A stretch of DNA of 64,000 bases from an uncultured Bacteroidia bacterium (GCA_902782225.1 CACZMF010000002.1:124001-188000); one strand, 5' to 3'. Numbered from the stretch's first letter, positions 50,121-59,098 are shown. Notes: generated by a model from the sequence alone, not told the origin. A program made the numbers and translations.

Positions 50121-51973
50121 TTCCGGCGCAGGACTATATGTTCCCGACTTCCATAAAGGAGGTCCAGGCACTCGGATGGGACTACATCGACGTCATCTTC
50201 TTCACGGGAGACGCCTTTGTGGACCATCCGAGTTTCGGTACCGCCTGCATTTCCCGCTGGCTGCAGAAGGCCGGCTACAGGGTGGCGGTGGTGCCGCAGC
50301 CCAACTGGCGCGACGACCTGCGGGATTTCCGCAAGCTCGGCGCCCCGCGCCTCTATTTTGCAGTCAACGCCGGTGCGATGGATTCGATGGTGAACCACTA
50401 CACCGCAGCGAAGCGCCTCCGCCACGACGACGCCTACACCCCTGAAGGCCGTGCAGGGCAGCGTCCCGACAGGGCAGTGACCGTCTATACCCGCATCCTC
50501 AAGCAGCTCTGGCCCGACGTGCCCGTGGTCATAGGCGGCGTCGAAGCCTCCCTGCGCCGCCTCACGCACTACGACTACTGGGACGACCGCCTCATGCCCT
50601 CCATTCTCGTGGACAGCGGCGCCGACTGGCTCTGCTACGGCATGGGCGAAAAACCCATGCTCGCCCTCACCCGCGCCATCGAAAAGGGCTGGTCCCTCCG
50701 CCAGATCCAGCAATTACCCCAGATAGCATTCTACCGTACCGGCAGCAAGGCTGGCGGAGCGGAGACTGGCAGTGGTTCCCGAAACTGTGGCCGCCCATGG
50801 CCACATGAATGGGAGGGGCCCGCTGCGAAGCAGTGGGAGGGACGGAGCGAAGCGGAGGTTTCGGGAACTGCTGGCAGCGCAGCGGAGCCGTTTATACTTC
50901 ATTCCTACGAAGAGTGCTGCCGTAGCAAGCAGGCATTTGCGGAGAACTTCCACCATATCGAGATCTACGCCAATATGCTGCACCCCCCGGTGCTCATAGA
51001 GCCCGTGGGCCAGGGCTACGTGCAGGTCAACCCCACCTGCGACCCCTCCACGACTGCGGAAATGGACTCCTACTGGGACCTCCCTTTCACCAAACTCCCG
51101 CATCCCCGCTACAAAGGCAAACGCATCCCCGCGTACGATATGATCAAAGACAGCATCATCACCCACCGGGGCTGCTTCGGCGGCTGCAACTTCTGCACAA
51201 TCGCCGCCCACCAGGGCAAATTCATCCAGAGCCGCAGCGAGGAAAGCATACTGAAAGAAGTACGGAAACTGGCCGCGATGCCCGAGTTCCACGGCAACAT
51301 TTCCGACGTCGGAGCCCCCACGGCCAATATGTACGGAATGACCGGCCAGGACCCCGGCCGCTGCGAAAAGTGCCGCCGCAAATCCTGCCTCTACCCGGCT
51401 CCCTGCGTGAATCTGGACCGTTCCCACGAAAGGTTGCTGCGGCTCTATGAGCGCATCGACGCAGTCAAGGGCGTGCGCCATTCCTACATAGGCAGCGGCA
51501 TACGCTACGATCTCTTCCTCGATGAAAAGGGCTTCGTGGACAAGACCTCTTGTCCGTATCTGGAGACCGTGATGCTCAGGCACACATCCGGCCGTATGAA
51601 AGTGGCCCCGGAGCACACTTCCGACAAGGTGCTGGGCTATATGGCCAAGCCGTCGTTCCGCCTTTTCGAGCGCCTGCGCAAGGAATTCGACGGCATTAAC
51701 CGCAGGCACGGGACCCACGTGGAGCTGGTGCCGTATTTCATTTCGTCGCACCCGGGCTGCACCCTGCGGGATATGCAGGAACTGGCCCACCACCCCGCCC
51801 TGAAGGGCATCTGGATGGACCAGGTGCAGGATTTTATGCCCACACCGATGACCACCAGTTCAGTGATGTTCTACAGCGGGATCGATCCCCGCACGATGAA
51901 GCCGGTGTTCGTGGAACGCGATCCCGAGCGCAAACGCCAGCAGAAGTCCCAGTTCTTCAGGAAGAAGTCCTAG
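50117..51973 (+). CDS. YgiQ family radical SAM protein with in-frame insertion
   Basis: A 618-residue protein starting at a GTG that overlaps the argS stop; an ATG at 50138 is an alternative. The family N-terminus (WDYIDVIFFTGDAFVDHPSFG) and the radical SAM cysteines Cys353, Cys357 and Cys360 (RGCFGGCNFCTIAAHQG) are intact. MKVAPEHTSDKVLGYM and the C-terminal DFMPTPMT also match YgiQ/UPF0313, whose role is unknown. Residues about 209-259 do not fit the family: they hold a Gly/Ser-, Arg- and Trp-containing stretch between YRTG and FILHSYEECCRSK encoded by an inverted-repeat element. The frame is preserved. A repeat-rich gap follows. Confidence 0.9.
   Translation: MIPAQDYMFPTSIKEVQALGWDYIDVIFFTGDAFVDHPSFGTACISRWLQKAGYRVAVVPQPNWRDDLRDFRKLGAPRLYFAVNAGAMDSMVNHYTAAKRLRHDDAYTPEGRAGQRPDRAVTVYTRILKQLWPDVPVVIGGVEASLRRLTHYDYWDDRLMPSILVDSGADWLCYGMGEKPMLALTRAIEKGWSLRQIQQLPQIAFYRTGSKAGGAETGSGSRNCGRPWPHEWEGPAAKQWEGRSEAEVSGTAGSAAEPFILHSYEECCRSKQAFAENFHHIEIYANMLHPPVLIEPVGQGYVQVNPTCDPSTTAEMDSYWDLPFTKLPHPRYKGKRIPAYDMIKDSIITHRGCFGGCNFCTIAAHQGKFIQSRSEESILKEVRKLAAMPEFHGNISDVGAPTANMYGMTGQDPGRCEKCRRKSCLYPAPCVNLDRSHERLLRLYERIDAVKGVRHSYIGSGIRYDLFLDEKGFVDKTSCPYLETVMLRHTSGRMKVAPEHTSDKVLGYMAKPSFRLFERLRKEFDGINRRHGTHVELVPYFISSHPGCTLRDMQELAHHPALKGIWMDQVQDFMPTPMTTSSVMFYSGIDPRTMKPVFVERDPERKRQQKSQFFRKKS
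50767..50876. repeat. Inverted-repeat insertion inside the ygiQ-like gene
   Basis: The region around 50767-50787 is an imperfect reverse complement of 50856-50876, with an 11-bp perfect core GTTCCCGAAAC on the left (50775-50785). The interior (50800-50855) contains further GAAGC/GCTTC-like short palindromes. It lies in the coding frame and creates about 50 residues not expected in the family. Confidence 0.75.
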
Positions 51974-52002
51974 CGGCTAAACTGTCGGGGAAGGGGTGGT
52001 GA
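51973..52002 (+). repeat. Left copy of a 30-bp direct repeat bounding the repeat cluster
   Basis: It matches 52843-52872 at 29 of 30 positions, with the copies exactly 870 bp apart. It begins at the last base of the ygiQ-like stop codon. Recombination between the copies would remove the intervening cluster. Confidence 0.88.
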
Positions 52003-52048
52003 CACTGATTGTCATCACCAACAACCGGATGGCGCAAGACTCTTAAAA

Positions 52049-52095
52049 GAGGTGAGCAGAAAACCGATGAATCAAGGCGGTTTTTTGTTCACCTC
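52049..52095 (+). terminator. Long hairpin, probable terminator of the argS/ygiQ unit
   Basis: The 18-base arms 52049-52066 and 52078-52095 pair with two wobble positions around an 11-base loop. The inner part (AAAACCG with CGGTTTTTT) alone has the form of an intrinsic terminator, lying 87 bp after the ygiQ-like stop. It could equally be part of the repeat cluster. Confidence 0.6.
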
Positions 52096-52168
52096 CCCCT
52101 CAAATCAGCCTCCTGGAAGTCAAAACAGGGAGAGGTGTACATACAGAATGAACAGGATGAAGGTTTTC

Positions 52169-52261
52169 TGTTCACCTGTTGGGCCGTCTGAGATTCTTCG
52201 GTTCACCTGTCGGGTCGCCTGAGATTCTTCGGTTCACCTGTCGGGTCGCCTGAGATTCTTC
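52169..52261. repeat. 31-bp tandem repeat, three copies
   Basis: Copies at about 52169-52200, 52200-52230 and 52231-52261; the second and third are identical and the first is diverged. The unit ends in GAGATTCTTCG, the sequence that begins the dispersed repeat directly downstream, so the array may have grown from that element. Confidence 0.85.
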
Positions 52262-52286
52262 GGTCGCTACGCTCCCTCAGAATGAC
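52249..52286. repeat. Dispersed repeat, opposite orientation to the nhaA copy
   Basis: Reads AGATTCTTCGGTCGCTACGC followed by TCCCTCAGAATGACA. Its reverse complement corresponds to the nhaA-end element at 35757-35787 with a few substitutions and an inserted triplet or two. The ends can pair to form a hairpin. Confidence 0.7.
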
Positions 52287-52312
52287 ACCGGGATGTCATT
52301 TTGAGCGCCAGA

Positions 52313-52364
52313 GATGTCATTCTGATTTCCGTGATGTCATTCTGATTTCCGTGATGTCATTCTG
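52313..52364. repeat. 20-bp tandem repeat
   Basis: Two complete copies (52313-52332 and 52333-52352) and one partial copy (52353-52364) of a unit beginning GATGTCATTCTG. The core GTCATTCTG again matches the end of the dispersed repeat. Confidence 0.85.
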
Positions 52365-52516
52365 CCCGGGAACTGGTCGCTAGGGACACCAAGCCCGAGC
52401 CGTCGGAATGGAAGGCCCCGGTCTTCATTCCGTCCGAAATGATAAGAATATTTTGCCAATACTGAGCCACCCGTGGTCGAGATTTTTGCCGGAAGGCCGA
52501 GACGGTTGTAGGGGTT

Positions 52517-52604
52517 GGCGCAGGTCCCCACTCTCTTTGGCGCGGGCCCCTACTCTCTTTGGCACAGGTCCCCACTCTCTTTGGTGCAGGCCCCTACTCT
52601 CTTT
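52517..52604. repeat. 22-bp tandem repeat with alternating variants
   Basis: Four units (52517-52538, 52539-52560, 52561-52582, 52583-52604), all ending CTCTCTTT. Odd units carry AGGTCCCCA and even units GGCCCCTA, so the true period is 44 bp. A fifth start at 52605 leads into a hairpin with arms 52605-52612 and 52632-52639; another with arms 52667-52677 and 52691-52701 repeats the same core. Confidence 0.88.
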
Positions 52605-52842
52605 GGCGCAGGTCTGTTTTTTGGCAAGGGGCCTGCGCCACTGGCATGCACAGGAAGCCGTTTCGCGGTGCAGGTCCCCACTTCTTTTTCGGACCTGCGC
52701 CAAACAACCGGGGACCCGCGCCGCAATAATGTCATTCCGCGCTATTCCGAGCGCGCGAAGACAACGTCAACACTCCCACATCGTCTTCGCGAAAGTTTTC
52801 CGCACTGGCAGCCGCAACCTCCCCGGCACCCACGGCCGGCTT

Positions 52843-52872
52843 GCGGCCAAACTGTCGGGGAAGGGGTGGTGA
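52843..52872 (+). repeat. Right copy of the 30-bp direct repeat
   Basis: See the copy at 51973-52002. It lies 49 bp beyond the end of the convergent TapB-like gene and has a single base difference from the left copy. Confidence 0.88.
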
Positions 52873-52921
52873 TAAAGGGCCTGGGAAAACGTTAGTATTT
52901 ATGGCAGCTCAGGAAGAAGGC

Positions 52922-53605
52922 CTAGCGGATGGAGACGAGCTGCTCGGAGGTCTCTTCTTCGCCGCCTATAAAGAACGTGTCGTGGCGCACCATCCCGTAG
53001 CCTTTGGCGTACCAGGTATATGTGATGCGGTCACGCTTGTAAAAAGGAGCCCTTTCGAGCTTGTGCTCCCGGACCACTATGCAGTCGAAAGTGCCGGCCG
53101 GCACGGTCACGGACTCCTGCCGGACAACCTTCCGTTCGGTGTAGTCGATGGTGTATTTAATTCCGCTCCAGGCCACTACGGCGTGGATATCATCCAGCGT
53201 GTCTCCCGGTTTCAAGGTGGCCGGAAGCAGGGAAGTCCCGCCGCTTGCCGTGAAATCGAAGGCGGCGAATCGCTGCTTTGCAGCCACAACGGCGGCTTGT
53301 GCCACATCCAGTTCCACCGTGCCGTCGGGATGGAGGGTGACGAACGATGAGACCGGGCTCCTGAGAGGGGATTTCATCTTGCCGGAGATGATGGTGGTGG
53401 TGAAATCCACCTTCATCGAGCCGTCTTCCAGCGTCTGCTTCGATTTGATGCTGGATTTGTGGGTCCAGCTCAGGTCTTCCGATCCGGGAGCATAACGCTC
53501 ATAATGCAGGGTGGCGCCGGGAGTGGTGAAAAAATAGCCCTGAGGCGGCGCTGCATGGCAGACCGTGCAAATCAGGGCCAACAACAGTGATAATCTCTTC
53601 TTCAT
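52922..53605 (-). CDS. Secreted TapB/DUF3108-like protein
   Basis: A 227-residue exported protein (signal MKKRLSLLLALICTVCHA). The body is beta-rich, with the pattern TVPAGTFDCIVVREHKLERAPFYKRDRITYTWYAKGYGMVRHD. This is the recurrent AGTFDC...WYAKGVG signature of the TapB/DUF3108 family in Bacteroidetes, whose function is not established. It overlaps the end of the transglutaminase gene (ATGA), placing it last in the tricorn-transglutaminase unit. Its 3' end faces the repeat cluster, and no terminator is evident before it. Confidence 0.75.
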   Translation of the reverse strand: MKKRLSLLLALICTVCHAAPPQGYFFTTPGATLHYERYAPGSEDLSWTHKSSIKSKQTLEDGSMKVDFTTTIISGKMKSPLRSPVSSFVTLHPDGTVELDVAQAAVVAAKQRFAAFDFTASGGTSLLPATLKPGDTLDDIHAVVAWSGIKYTIDYTERKVVRQESVTVPAGTFDCIVVREHKLERAPFYKRDRITYTWYAKGYGMVRHDTFFIGGEEETSEQLVSIR

Positions 53606-55842
53606 CTTAATCTTAAGATTCCTTCCAGATCACTTGCCAGAGATGTATTGTAGCCTTTTGAAATATAGAAAACGCGTCCGAAACTGTCGCAGAGCGCTAT
53701 TATCGGAAGCGTGGTGCCGGGAGTGCCAATCGCCGCGAATGAATGGAGCAATTTATCGTCGAATGCGGGATAAAGTTTAACCACCGGGCGCCCCCAGGCG
53801 TTGATCCTGTCCGCTGCTGATGCAAGCTCGCGCAGGGCGTGGTTGGTCGGTTCGTTTCCCCTGTCGCCGAGCAGGCAGAGCAGGAACTCACCCCGTCCTG
53901 TGGCGCTAAGAAGGCTTTCCGCGTCGAAATTTCCAATCACCGAAAGTTCACCGTCTGTGCTTCTCAGGTGGACGGGAACTTCAACAGTGCCGTTGCCGCC
54001 TGGCACGGTGAAGAACTCCATACTAGCGAGCACGCTGCCGTCCTGCAGGCGTGTGCCTGTGGTCAGCAGGTAATAGCCGGCATCGCAGATGAGAATCTCC
54101 GTCTCGTCCTGCCTGAGCCCCCATCCTTCCGGATACTCGAGCAGCCGGATGCCTTCCGGATGGATAGCCGAAAGGGTGAAATGGCGGTAGTATTCGGGGT
54201 TGGGGACGGACGAGCCTGCTTCCAGGCGAGGCATGATGTTGCCTTTGTCGCTTTGGGGGGCTTTCTCTTCGCCGAATTTCACGTCAGTCCATAAATCCTT
54301 CTGGAAGTACTGTGTTTTGCCTGTGACAGGGTCGATCCTGGCCGGGAATCCGAGCGTCCTGCACAGGGCGACGAAGAAAATGTCGCGGGCTTTGGAATCG
54401 GCAAGGCGGGAGAGCCAGACGGCCGCGGGAGCCGTGCGCAGGCGCTGCGGGTTGCGGTTTTCGACAATCTTTATGCTGTCGCGCACCCAAGCCACCACCT
54501 CTTCGGGGGAGTGCAGGCGGGCGGCAATTCCGGAGGAAAGCACTTCACCGCGGAAGGGCCGAAGGGGCTCCAGCTCCACGCGGGGCGAAAGCACGTCTTT
54601 ATCCGTGGATTCTATGCACATGGCATCCACCAGCACCGAGGCCGACACATCGCCCCTGTCCTTTGCGGGGAGCATATCCAGCAGGCGCTGCCCCTCTGCG
54701 CCGCGGGCGGCAAGGAAGGCGTCGGCTTCTGGATTGTTGTGCGGGTGGGAGCCCCGGATGGCATCCTCTTCGGAAAGCCTGCGGCGGTTGGCCTCTTCCT
54801 GCTCAGGAGTGGCTCCCGAGGGGATGGGATTCTCGGGCGGGGGCACAATTTCGACGTCGGCGCTGAAACGCTCGCCGATGCTGTGCTCCAGCCGTACGGT
54901 AACTCTGTCGGAATCAGCCTTCGCAAAACCGAAACGCCCGTCCTTCTGCGCCCAGACCAGCATGTCGCCCAGGCCGGTATCGAGCGCGGCGGTGCCGTCC
55001 GCTCCGGTGGTGTAGGAGGCCACCGTGTAGAACTCGGCGTAGTTGTAGATCTTGAAGTCCACCCGGGCTCCTTCAGCCGGAGCATCGCCGTCCAGCACCG
55101 TGACGGTGGTGCGGCGGGCCGGCACGTAGCCGCGTATCACGTTGATCTCCGTGTAGCAGGGTGTCCGCTGGATCACGTCTTCGGGGCCGTCGTAGTCGCC
55201 ATACACCTTTGTGTGGAGGATGAGGGCCCTGGACACCGGGGCATTGAACCAGGCGTTGTCCAGGGTGGGAGCGGGCTCGCAGGCGCCAAGGAAATGCCAG
55301 CGGCCGTCGGTGTAGACCTCCACCCAGGCGTGGTTGTCGTCGGTGTGGGCCCAGCGGGGCGTATACACCTGGCGCGCCGGAATGCCTGCTGCGCGCAGGG
55401 CCGCTACCGCCAGCACCGACTCCTCCCCGCAGCGGCCCACGCCCCTGCGCACCGTCGCCATCGGGGCGCTCGTCCTCGCGTCCGACGGCTCGTAGCACGC
55501 CTGCTCGTGGCACCAGTGGTTGATTTCCAGCGCCGCCTGCGTGATGTCCATACCTTTCACGCGGGCGCACAGAGTGTCTGCATATACGGTCCGGAAGTCA
55601 TCCAGCGATTCATTATTCACCCTGAGCGGCAGCACGAAATGCCGGAACTCCCTCTCCGGGACGTCCCAGCCCATCTTCTCGCGCACCTCCAGAGTCTTCG
55701 CCACATTCGCCTCCCAGAACTCCCTGGGATACATCAGGCTGTCCGGCAACGGCATCGATTCATACAGCCATTCCACATAGTCGACCTTCCTGCCGCAGCA
55801 GCAAAGCACGAGCACCGTTAAAGCAACTGCAATCCTCTTCAT
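53602..55842 (-). CDS. Transglutaminase-like lipoprotein
   Basis: The ATG at 55842 gives 746 residues with a lipoprotein signal (MKRIAVALTVLVLCCCGRK). A transglutaminase-core domain is recognisable from the cysteine segment RRGVGRCGEESVLAVAALRAAGIPAR and the histidine segment DDNHAWVEVYTDGRWHFLGACEP. Beta-sandwich regions follow (RTTVTVLDGDAPAEGARVDFKIYNYAEF) and then a second, less clear protease-like part. Such proteins may act as peptidases or peptide-crosslinking enzymes at the cell surface. The gene starts 1 bp after the tricorn-like protease stop, so the two are co-translated. The substrate is unknown. Confidence 0.85.
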   Translation of the reverse strand: MKRIAVALTVLVLCCCGRKVDYVEWLYESMPLPDSLMYPREFWEANVAKTLEVREKMGWDVPEREFRHFVLPLRVNNESLDDFRTVYADTLCARVKGMDITQAALEINHWCHEQACYEPSDARTSAPMATVRRGVGRCGEESVLAVAALRAAGIPARQVYTPRWAHTDDNHAWVEVYTDGRWHFLGACEPAPTLDNAWFNAPVSRALILHTKVYGDYDGPEDVIQRTPCYTEINVIRGYVPARRTTVTVLDGDAPAEGARVDFKIYNYAEFYTVASYTTGADGTAALDTGLGDMLVWAQKDGRFGFAKADSDRVTVRLEHSIGERFSADVEIVPPPENPIPSGATPEQEEANRRRLSEEDAIRGSHPHNNPEADAFLAARGAEGQRLLDMLPAKDRGDVSASVLVDAMCIESTDKDVLSPRVELEPLRPFRGEVLSSGIAARLHSPEEVVAWVRDSIKIVENRNPQRLRTAPAAVWLSRLADSKARDIFFVALCRTLGFPARIDPVTGKTQYFQKDLWTDVKFGEEKAPQSDKGNIMPRLEAGSSVPNPEYYRHFTLSAIHPEGIRLLEYPEGWGLRQDETEILICDAGYYLLTTGTRLQDGSVLASMEFFTVPGGNGTVEVPVHLRSTDGELSVIGNFDAESLLSATGRGEFLLCLLGDRGNEPTNHALRELASAADRINAWGRPVVKLYPAFDDKLLHSFAAIGTPGTTLPIIALCDSFGRVFYISKGYNTSLASDLEGILRLR

Positions 55843-55843
55843 A

Positions 55844-58800
55844 TTACGGGAGCTGGGGAAGGCCAAGGTCCTTGAATGTGCGGTCGGCGGGGACGGGCGG
55901 CAGCGGCTTGCGGTCTTTAAGCTGCTCGAGCGCCACTTCGACGGCCTTCAGCAGCTGTTCGTCCGTGCCTGCGTATTCCTTCAGCGGGTCATTGTCCAGC
56001 AGGATGTCCGGATCCACGCCGTGGTTCTCCACTATCCACTGGCCGGTGGCCCTGTCGTAATTGGTGAAGAAGGGCACGCGCACGTCGGTGCCGTCCATAT
56101 ACGGCAGGGGGCCGCTGATGCCCACGATGCCGCCCCAGGTGCGGGTACCAATCACGGTGCCGAGTTTGTTCGCCTTGAAACTCCATGGGAACAAGTCCCC
56201 GTCGGAAGCGGAATACTTGTTGATCAGCAGCACCTTGGGACCGGTGTGAGTCGCGTCTGGGACGGTGCCGGTCATCGTGGACGTACGGCTCATGGTCATA
56301 CGGTAAACCTCCCTCTTGAGCCTCTCGATGAGCATGGGGGACACGTTGCCGCCGCCGTTGGCTCGGTCGTCGATGATGAGCGCCTCCTTGTCCACCTGCG
56401 GATAATAGTAACGGGCGAACTCGCTGAGGCCCTCGGGACCCATATCGGGAATGTATATGTAGCCGACCTTGCCGCCTGACAGTTCGTCCACGGTCTTTAT
56501 GTTCTTCTGTACCCATTCATAGTGGTAGAGGGGGTATTCATCGGGTATCGGCTTCACGACCACTTTCCTGCCGCCTTCGGCGGGCTTTGCCGATATGGTC
56601 AGTTCGGTGAGCACACCTGCCTTGCCGACAAGCAGGCTGTAGATATTGTCCACGCCTTTCACGCTCACTCCGTCCACTGCTGTGATATATTCTCCTGCCT
56701 TCACGCCGAGTCCCTGCTCGCCGAGTGGAGAGCGCAGTTTTTCGCTGTAGGGAGCCCCTTCAAGTATGCGGTCGATCTTGAAGAAACCGCTCTTGTCGCG
56801 GGAAATCTGTGCCCCGAGCAGGCCCATATCGACGCGGGCTGGCTTAGGATACTCGCCGGGGGATACGTAGGCGTGGCCGCAGCCCATTTCGGATATCATT
56901 TCGCCTATGACATAGTTGAGGTCGAGGCGGGTGCGGACATAGGGAAGCAGGACGGAGTACTTGTCCTTTATGGCCTTCCAGTCGCGTCCGTGCATGTTTT
57001 CCACGTAGAAACCGTCCCTGAACGCCCTCCAGACCTCGTCGAATATCTGGGGCCACTCCTCGCTGTAGTCTATGATGGCGATGCAGTCGTCGGTGGAGAC
57101 TGCATCGCCGCGCATCTTGTCTCCGACTTTGGCAACGGAGAACTTGCCTCCTTCGCGCAGGAGGGCTTTCTTGTCGCCGGGGCGATATGAGAAGAAGCCT
57201 TTTGCGCATTCTTCGTCGGTCTGCTTCTCAAGGTCGAAAACGCGGGTGCCGCCCCTTCCGGAGTACCAGATTTTCTTTCCGTCGGAATAGTAGTTGCGGC
57301 CGCTGAAAGGCAGCTTCACTATGCGGGCGAAAATGCCTTCAGGCACAATTTTCACGGTGACTTTGGGCTTCGCAGGGGCCTCTTCGCCTTTCTTGGGCTC
57401 CTCTTTTCCGGCCTTGGGGCCGGGTTTCTCGGGCTTTTCGGACTTCACGGCTTCGCCGTCCTTAGGAAGCAGCGGGGAAGGCGTGGCGGAGTCGAGCAGG
57501 GCGATGTAGGCAGAGCTCATATTGCCCAGCGTGAAGTTCCATTCAACTCTGTTGTACTGCGGGTTGATGTCGCGGTCGGAGCTGAATATCAAGTATTTGC
57601 CATCGGACGAGAAGACGGGGCTGCTGCTGTTGTACCAGCGCTCGGTGACGGGATATTCCTTGCCTGATGCCAGTTCGTACACATAAACGACGTTCATTTC
57701 ATTCTTTGCCGGACGGGTGTAGGTGAGCCATTTGCCGTCGGGAGAGAAATTGGCGTTGTAGAATTCGGCCTCGGGGTTCTGGAGCACGGTGCGTCTTTCG
57801 CCCGTGGCTATCTGCACTTCGACGATGCGGTTCTTGCGGTCGCCGTAGAAAACGGACTTGCTGTCCGGAGCCCACTGCAGGCCGCGGATATAGGTGTCGG
57901 AACCGGAGGTCAGCTGCCTGGGCTCACCGCCTGCAGCCACGTCGTAGATGTAGATTTCGGTCTCGCCGGTGGAGTCGCCTATCCAGGCGATGTATTTCCC
58001 GTCCGGGCTCCAGTCGGCACTGCGGTCGTTGGAACCGGGACTGCGGCTGATGTTGCGCGTAACTCCTTTGCCCACAGGGATATCGAACACCTCGCCGCGG
58101 GCTGTCGCCACCATCCTCGTGCCGTCGGGAGAGAGGGCTGAGCCGTTGATGCGCTTGCCGACCGCGCGCCTTTCGGGACGTGCCTGGATGTTGTCGCCGG
58201 CAAGTGTCACGGGCACCTTGGCGCAACTGCCGTCGGCAGGGTTGAACCTCCATATCCATCCGCCGTTCTCGAAGACTATGGTCTTGCCGTCGGAGCTGGG
58301 GAATTTGACGTCATATTCCTTGAAATCAGTGACTTTGGAGGTTTTGCCGGTCTTGGTTTCGTAGCAGAACAGGTTCATTGTCATATCCCTGTCGGAGGCG
58401 AAATATATCTTGTCTCCTATCCACATCGGGAAGATGTCCTGGGCGTCGTTCGAAGTGATGTTGGACACTTTCTTCGCCTTCGGGTCCCAGATCCAGATGT
58501 CGTCGGCCATACCGCCGCGATAGTACTTCCAGGTGCGGAATTCACGCATCACGCGGTTGTAGGCCAGCTTTTTGCCGTCGGGCGACCAGCTGCAGAAGCC
58601 GCCTTCCGGGAGGGGAATCTCTTCCGGCATTCCGCCTTTCGGAGATACTTTATACAGCTTGGCGGCGAAGCCGTCGCTGATGCGGTTGCGAAAGACTATG
58701 CTCTTGCCGTCCGGGGTCCAGTTCATCACTATGTTGTTCGGGCCCATACGGTCGCCCATATCGTCGCGGCTGTTGGTTGCGGTCCAGGTGAGGCGTACTG

Positions 58801-59098
58801 GCTCGCCGCCCTCGGCCGGGATGAGATAAACCTCACGGTTGCCGTCGTATTCTCCGGTGAAAGCGATCTGCTTTCCGTCGGGGGAGAAGCGGGCGAACGC
58901 TTCGTAGCCCAGGTGGGAAGTAAGGCGTCGGGCTTCACCGCCGGCTGCGGGCACAGTCCACAGGTCGCCGGCATAGGTGAACACTATTTCGTTGCCGTTG
59001 GTTGCGGGAAAACGCAGGAGACGGGCCTCTTCGCGAGCCGTACATACTCCGGAAATAAACAGGGCGGCCAGAACGGCCGGCAGGATGTACTTATTCAT
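55844..59098 (-). CDS. Tricorn-like S41 protease with beta-propeller
   Basis: The ATG at 59098 gives 1084 residues with a signal peptide (MNKYILPAVLAALFISGVCTA). The N-terminal half is a run of WD40/PD40-type blades, recognisable from the repeated FSPDGKxIAF and WSPDGKYIAW motifs, interrupted by a linker rich in Lys, Glu and Pro (PEKPGPKAGKEEPKKGEE). A tricorn C1 core, a PDZ domain and the S41 peptidase domain follow, with KYSASDGDLFPWSF holding the catalytic serine and DDRANGGGNVSPML upstream. Tricorn homologues cut peptides into small pieces; this one is exported, so it likely digests peptides in the periplasm. It leads a three-gene unit. Confidence 0.92.
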   Translation of the reverse strand: MNKYILPAVLAALFISGVCTAREEARLLRFPATNGNEIVFTYAGDLWTVPAAGGEARRLTSHLGYEAFARFSPDGKQIAFTGEYDGNREVYLIPAEGGEPVRLTWTATNSRDDMGDRMGPNNIVMNWTPDGKSIVFRNRISDGFAAKLYKVSPKGGMPEEIPLPEGGFCSWSPDGKKLAYNRVMREFRTWKYYRGGMADDIWIWDPKAKKVSNITSNDAQDIFPMWIGDKIYFASDRDMTMNLFCYETKTGKTSKVTDFKEYDVKFPSSDGKTIVFENGGWIWRFNPADGSCAKVPVTLAGDNIQARPERRAVGKRINGSALSPDGTRMVATARGEVFDIPVGKGVTRNISRSPGSNDRSADWSPDGKYIAWIGDSTGETEIYIYDVAAGGEPRQLTSGSDTYIRGLQWAPDSKSVFYGDRKNRIVEVQIATGERRTVLQNPEAEFYNANFSPDGKWLTYTRPAKNEMNVVYVYELASGKEYPVTERWYNSSSPVFSSDGKYLIFSSDRDINPQYNRVEWNFTLGNMSSAYIALLDSATPSPLLPKDGEAVKSEKPEKPGPKAGKEEPKKGEEAPAKPKVTVKIVPEGIFARIVKLPFSGRNYYSDGKKIWYSGRGGTRVFDLEKQTDEECAKGFFSYRPGDKKALLREGGKFSVAKVGDKMRGDAVSTDDCIAIIDYSEEWPQIFDEVWRAFRDGFYVENMHGRDWKAIKDKYSVLLPYVRTRLDLNYVIGEMISEMGCGHAYVSPGEYPKPARVDMGLLGAQISRDKSGFFKIDRILEGAPYSEKLRSPLGEQGLGVKAGEYITAVDGVSVKGVDNIYSLLVGKAGVLTELTISAKPAEGGRKVVVKPIPDEYPLYHYEWVQKNIKTVDELSGGKVGYIYIPDMGPEGLSEFARYYYPQVDKEALIIDDRANGGGNVSPMLIERLKREVYRMTMSRTSTMTGTVPDATHTGPKVLLINKYSASDGDLFPWSFKANKLGTVIGTRTWGGIVGISGPLPYMDGTDVRVPFFTNYDRATGQWIVENHGVDPDILLDNDPLKEYAGTDEQLLKAVEVALEQLKDRKPLPPVPADRTFKDLGLPQLP

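Larger units (their letters stand above)
51974..52921. other. Gene-free repeat cluster
   Basis: No credible gene is present in this interval of about 950 bp. It consists of an 18-bp hairpin, a 31-bp tandem repeat (three copies), a diverged copy of the dispersed repeat, a 20-bp tandem repeat, a 22-bp tandem repeat (four copies) and two further hairpins, enclosed by a 30-bp direct repeat. Open frames across it translate to repetitive low-complexity sequence with no family resemblance. Confidence 0.85.

Noticed and set aside
52517-52604. CRISPR array
   Set aside because: The 22-bp units are directly contiguous with no spacers, and no cas genes are near.
51973-52872. Insertion sequence or integron bounded by the 30-bp direct repeats
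   Set aside because: No transposase or integrase frame lies between the repeats, and they are direct, not inverted.
52408-52895. Open frames in the repeat cluster
   Set aside because: They translate the tandem repeats into periodic low-complexity sequence and have no homology-like features or start signals.
52841-53350. Plus-strand frame of 169 codons beside the repeat cluster
   Set aside because: It runs antisense through the TapB-like gene, which has a proper signal peptide and overlaps its operon partner.
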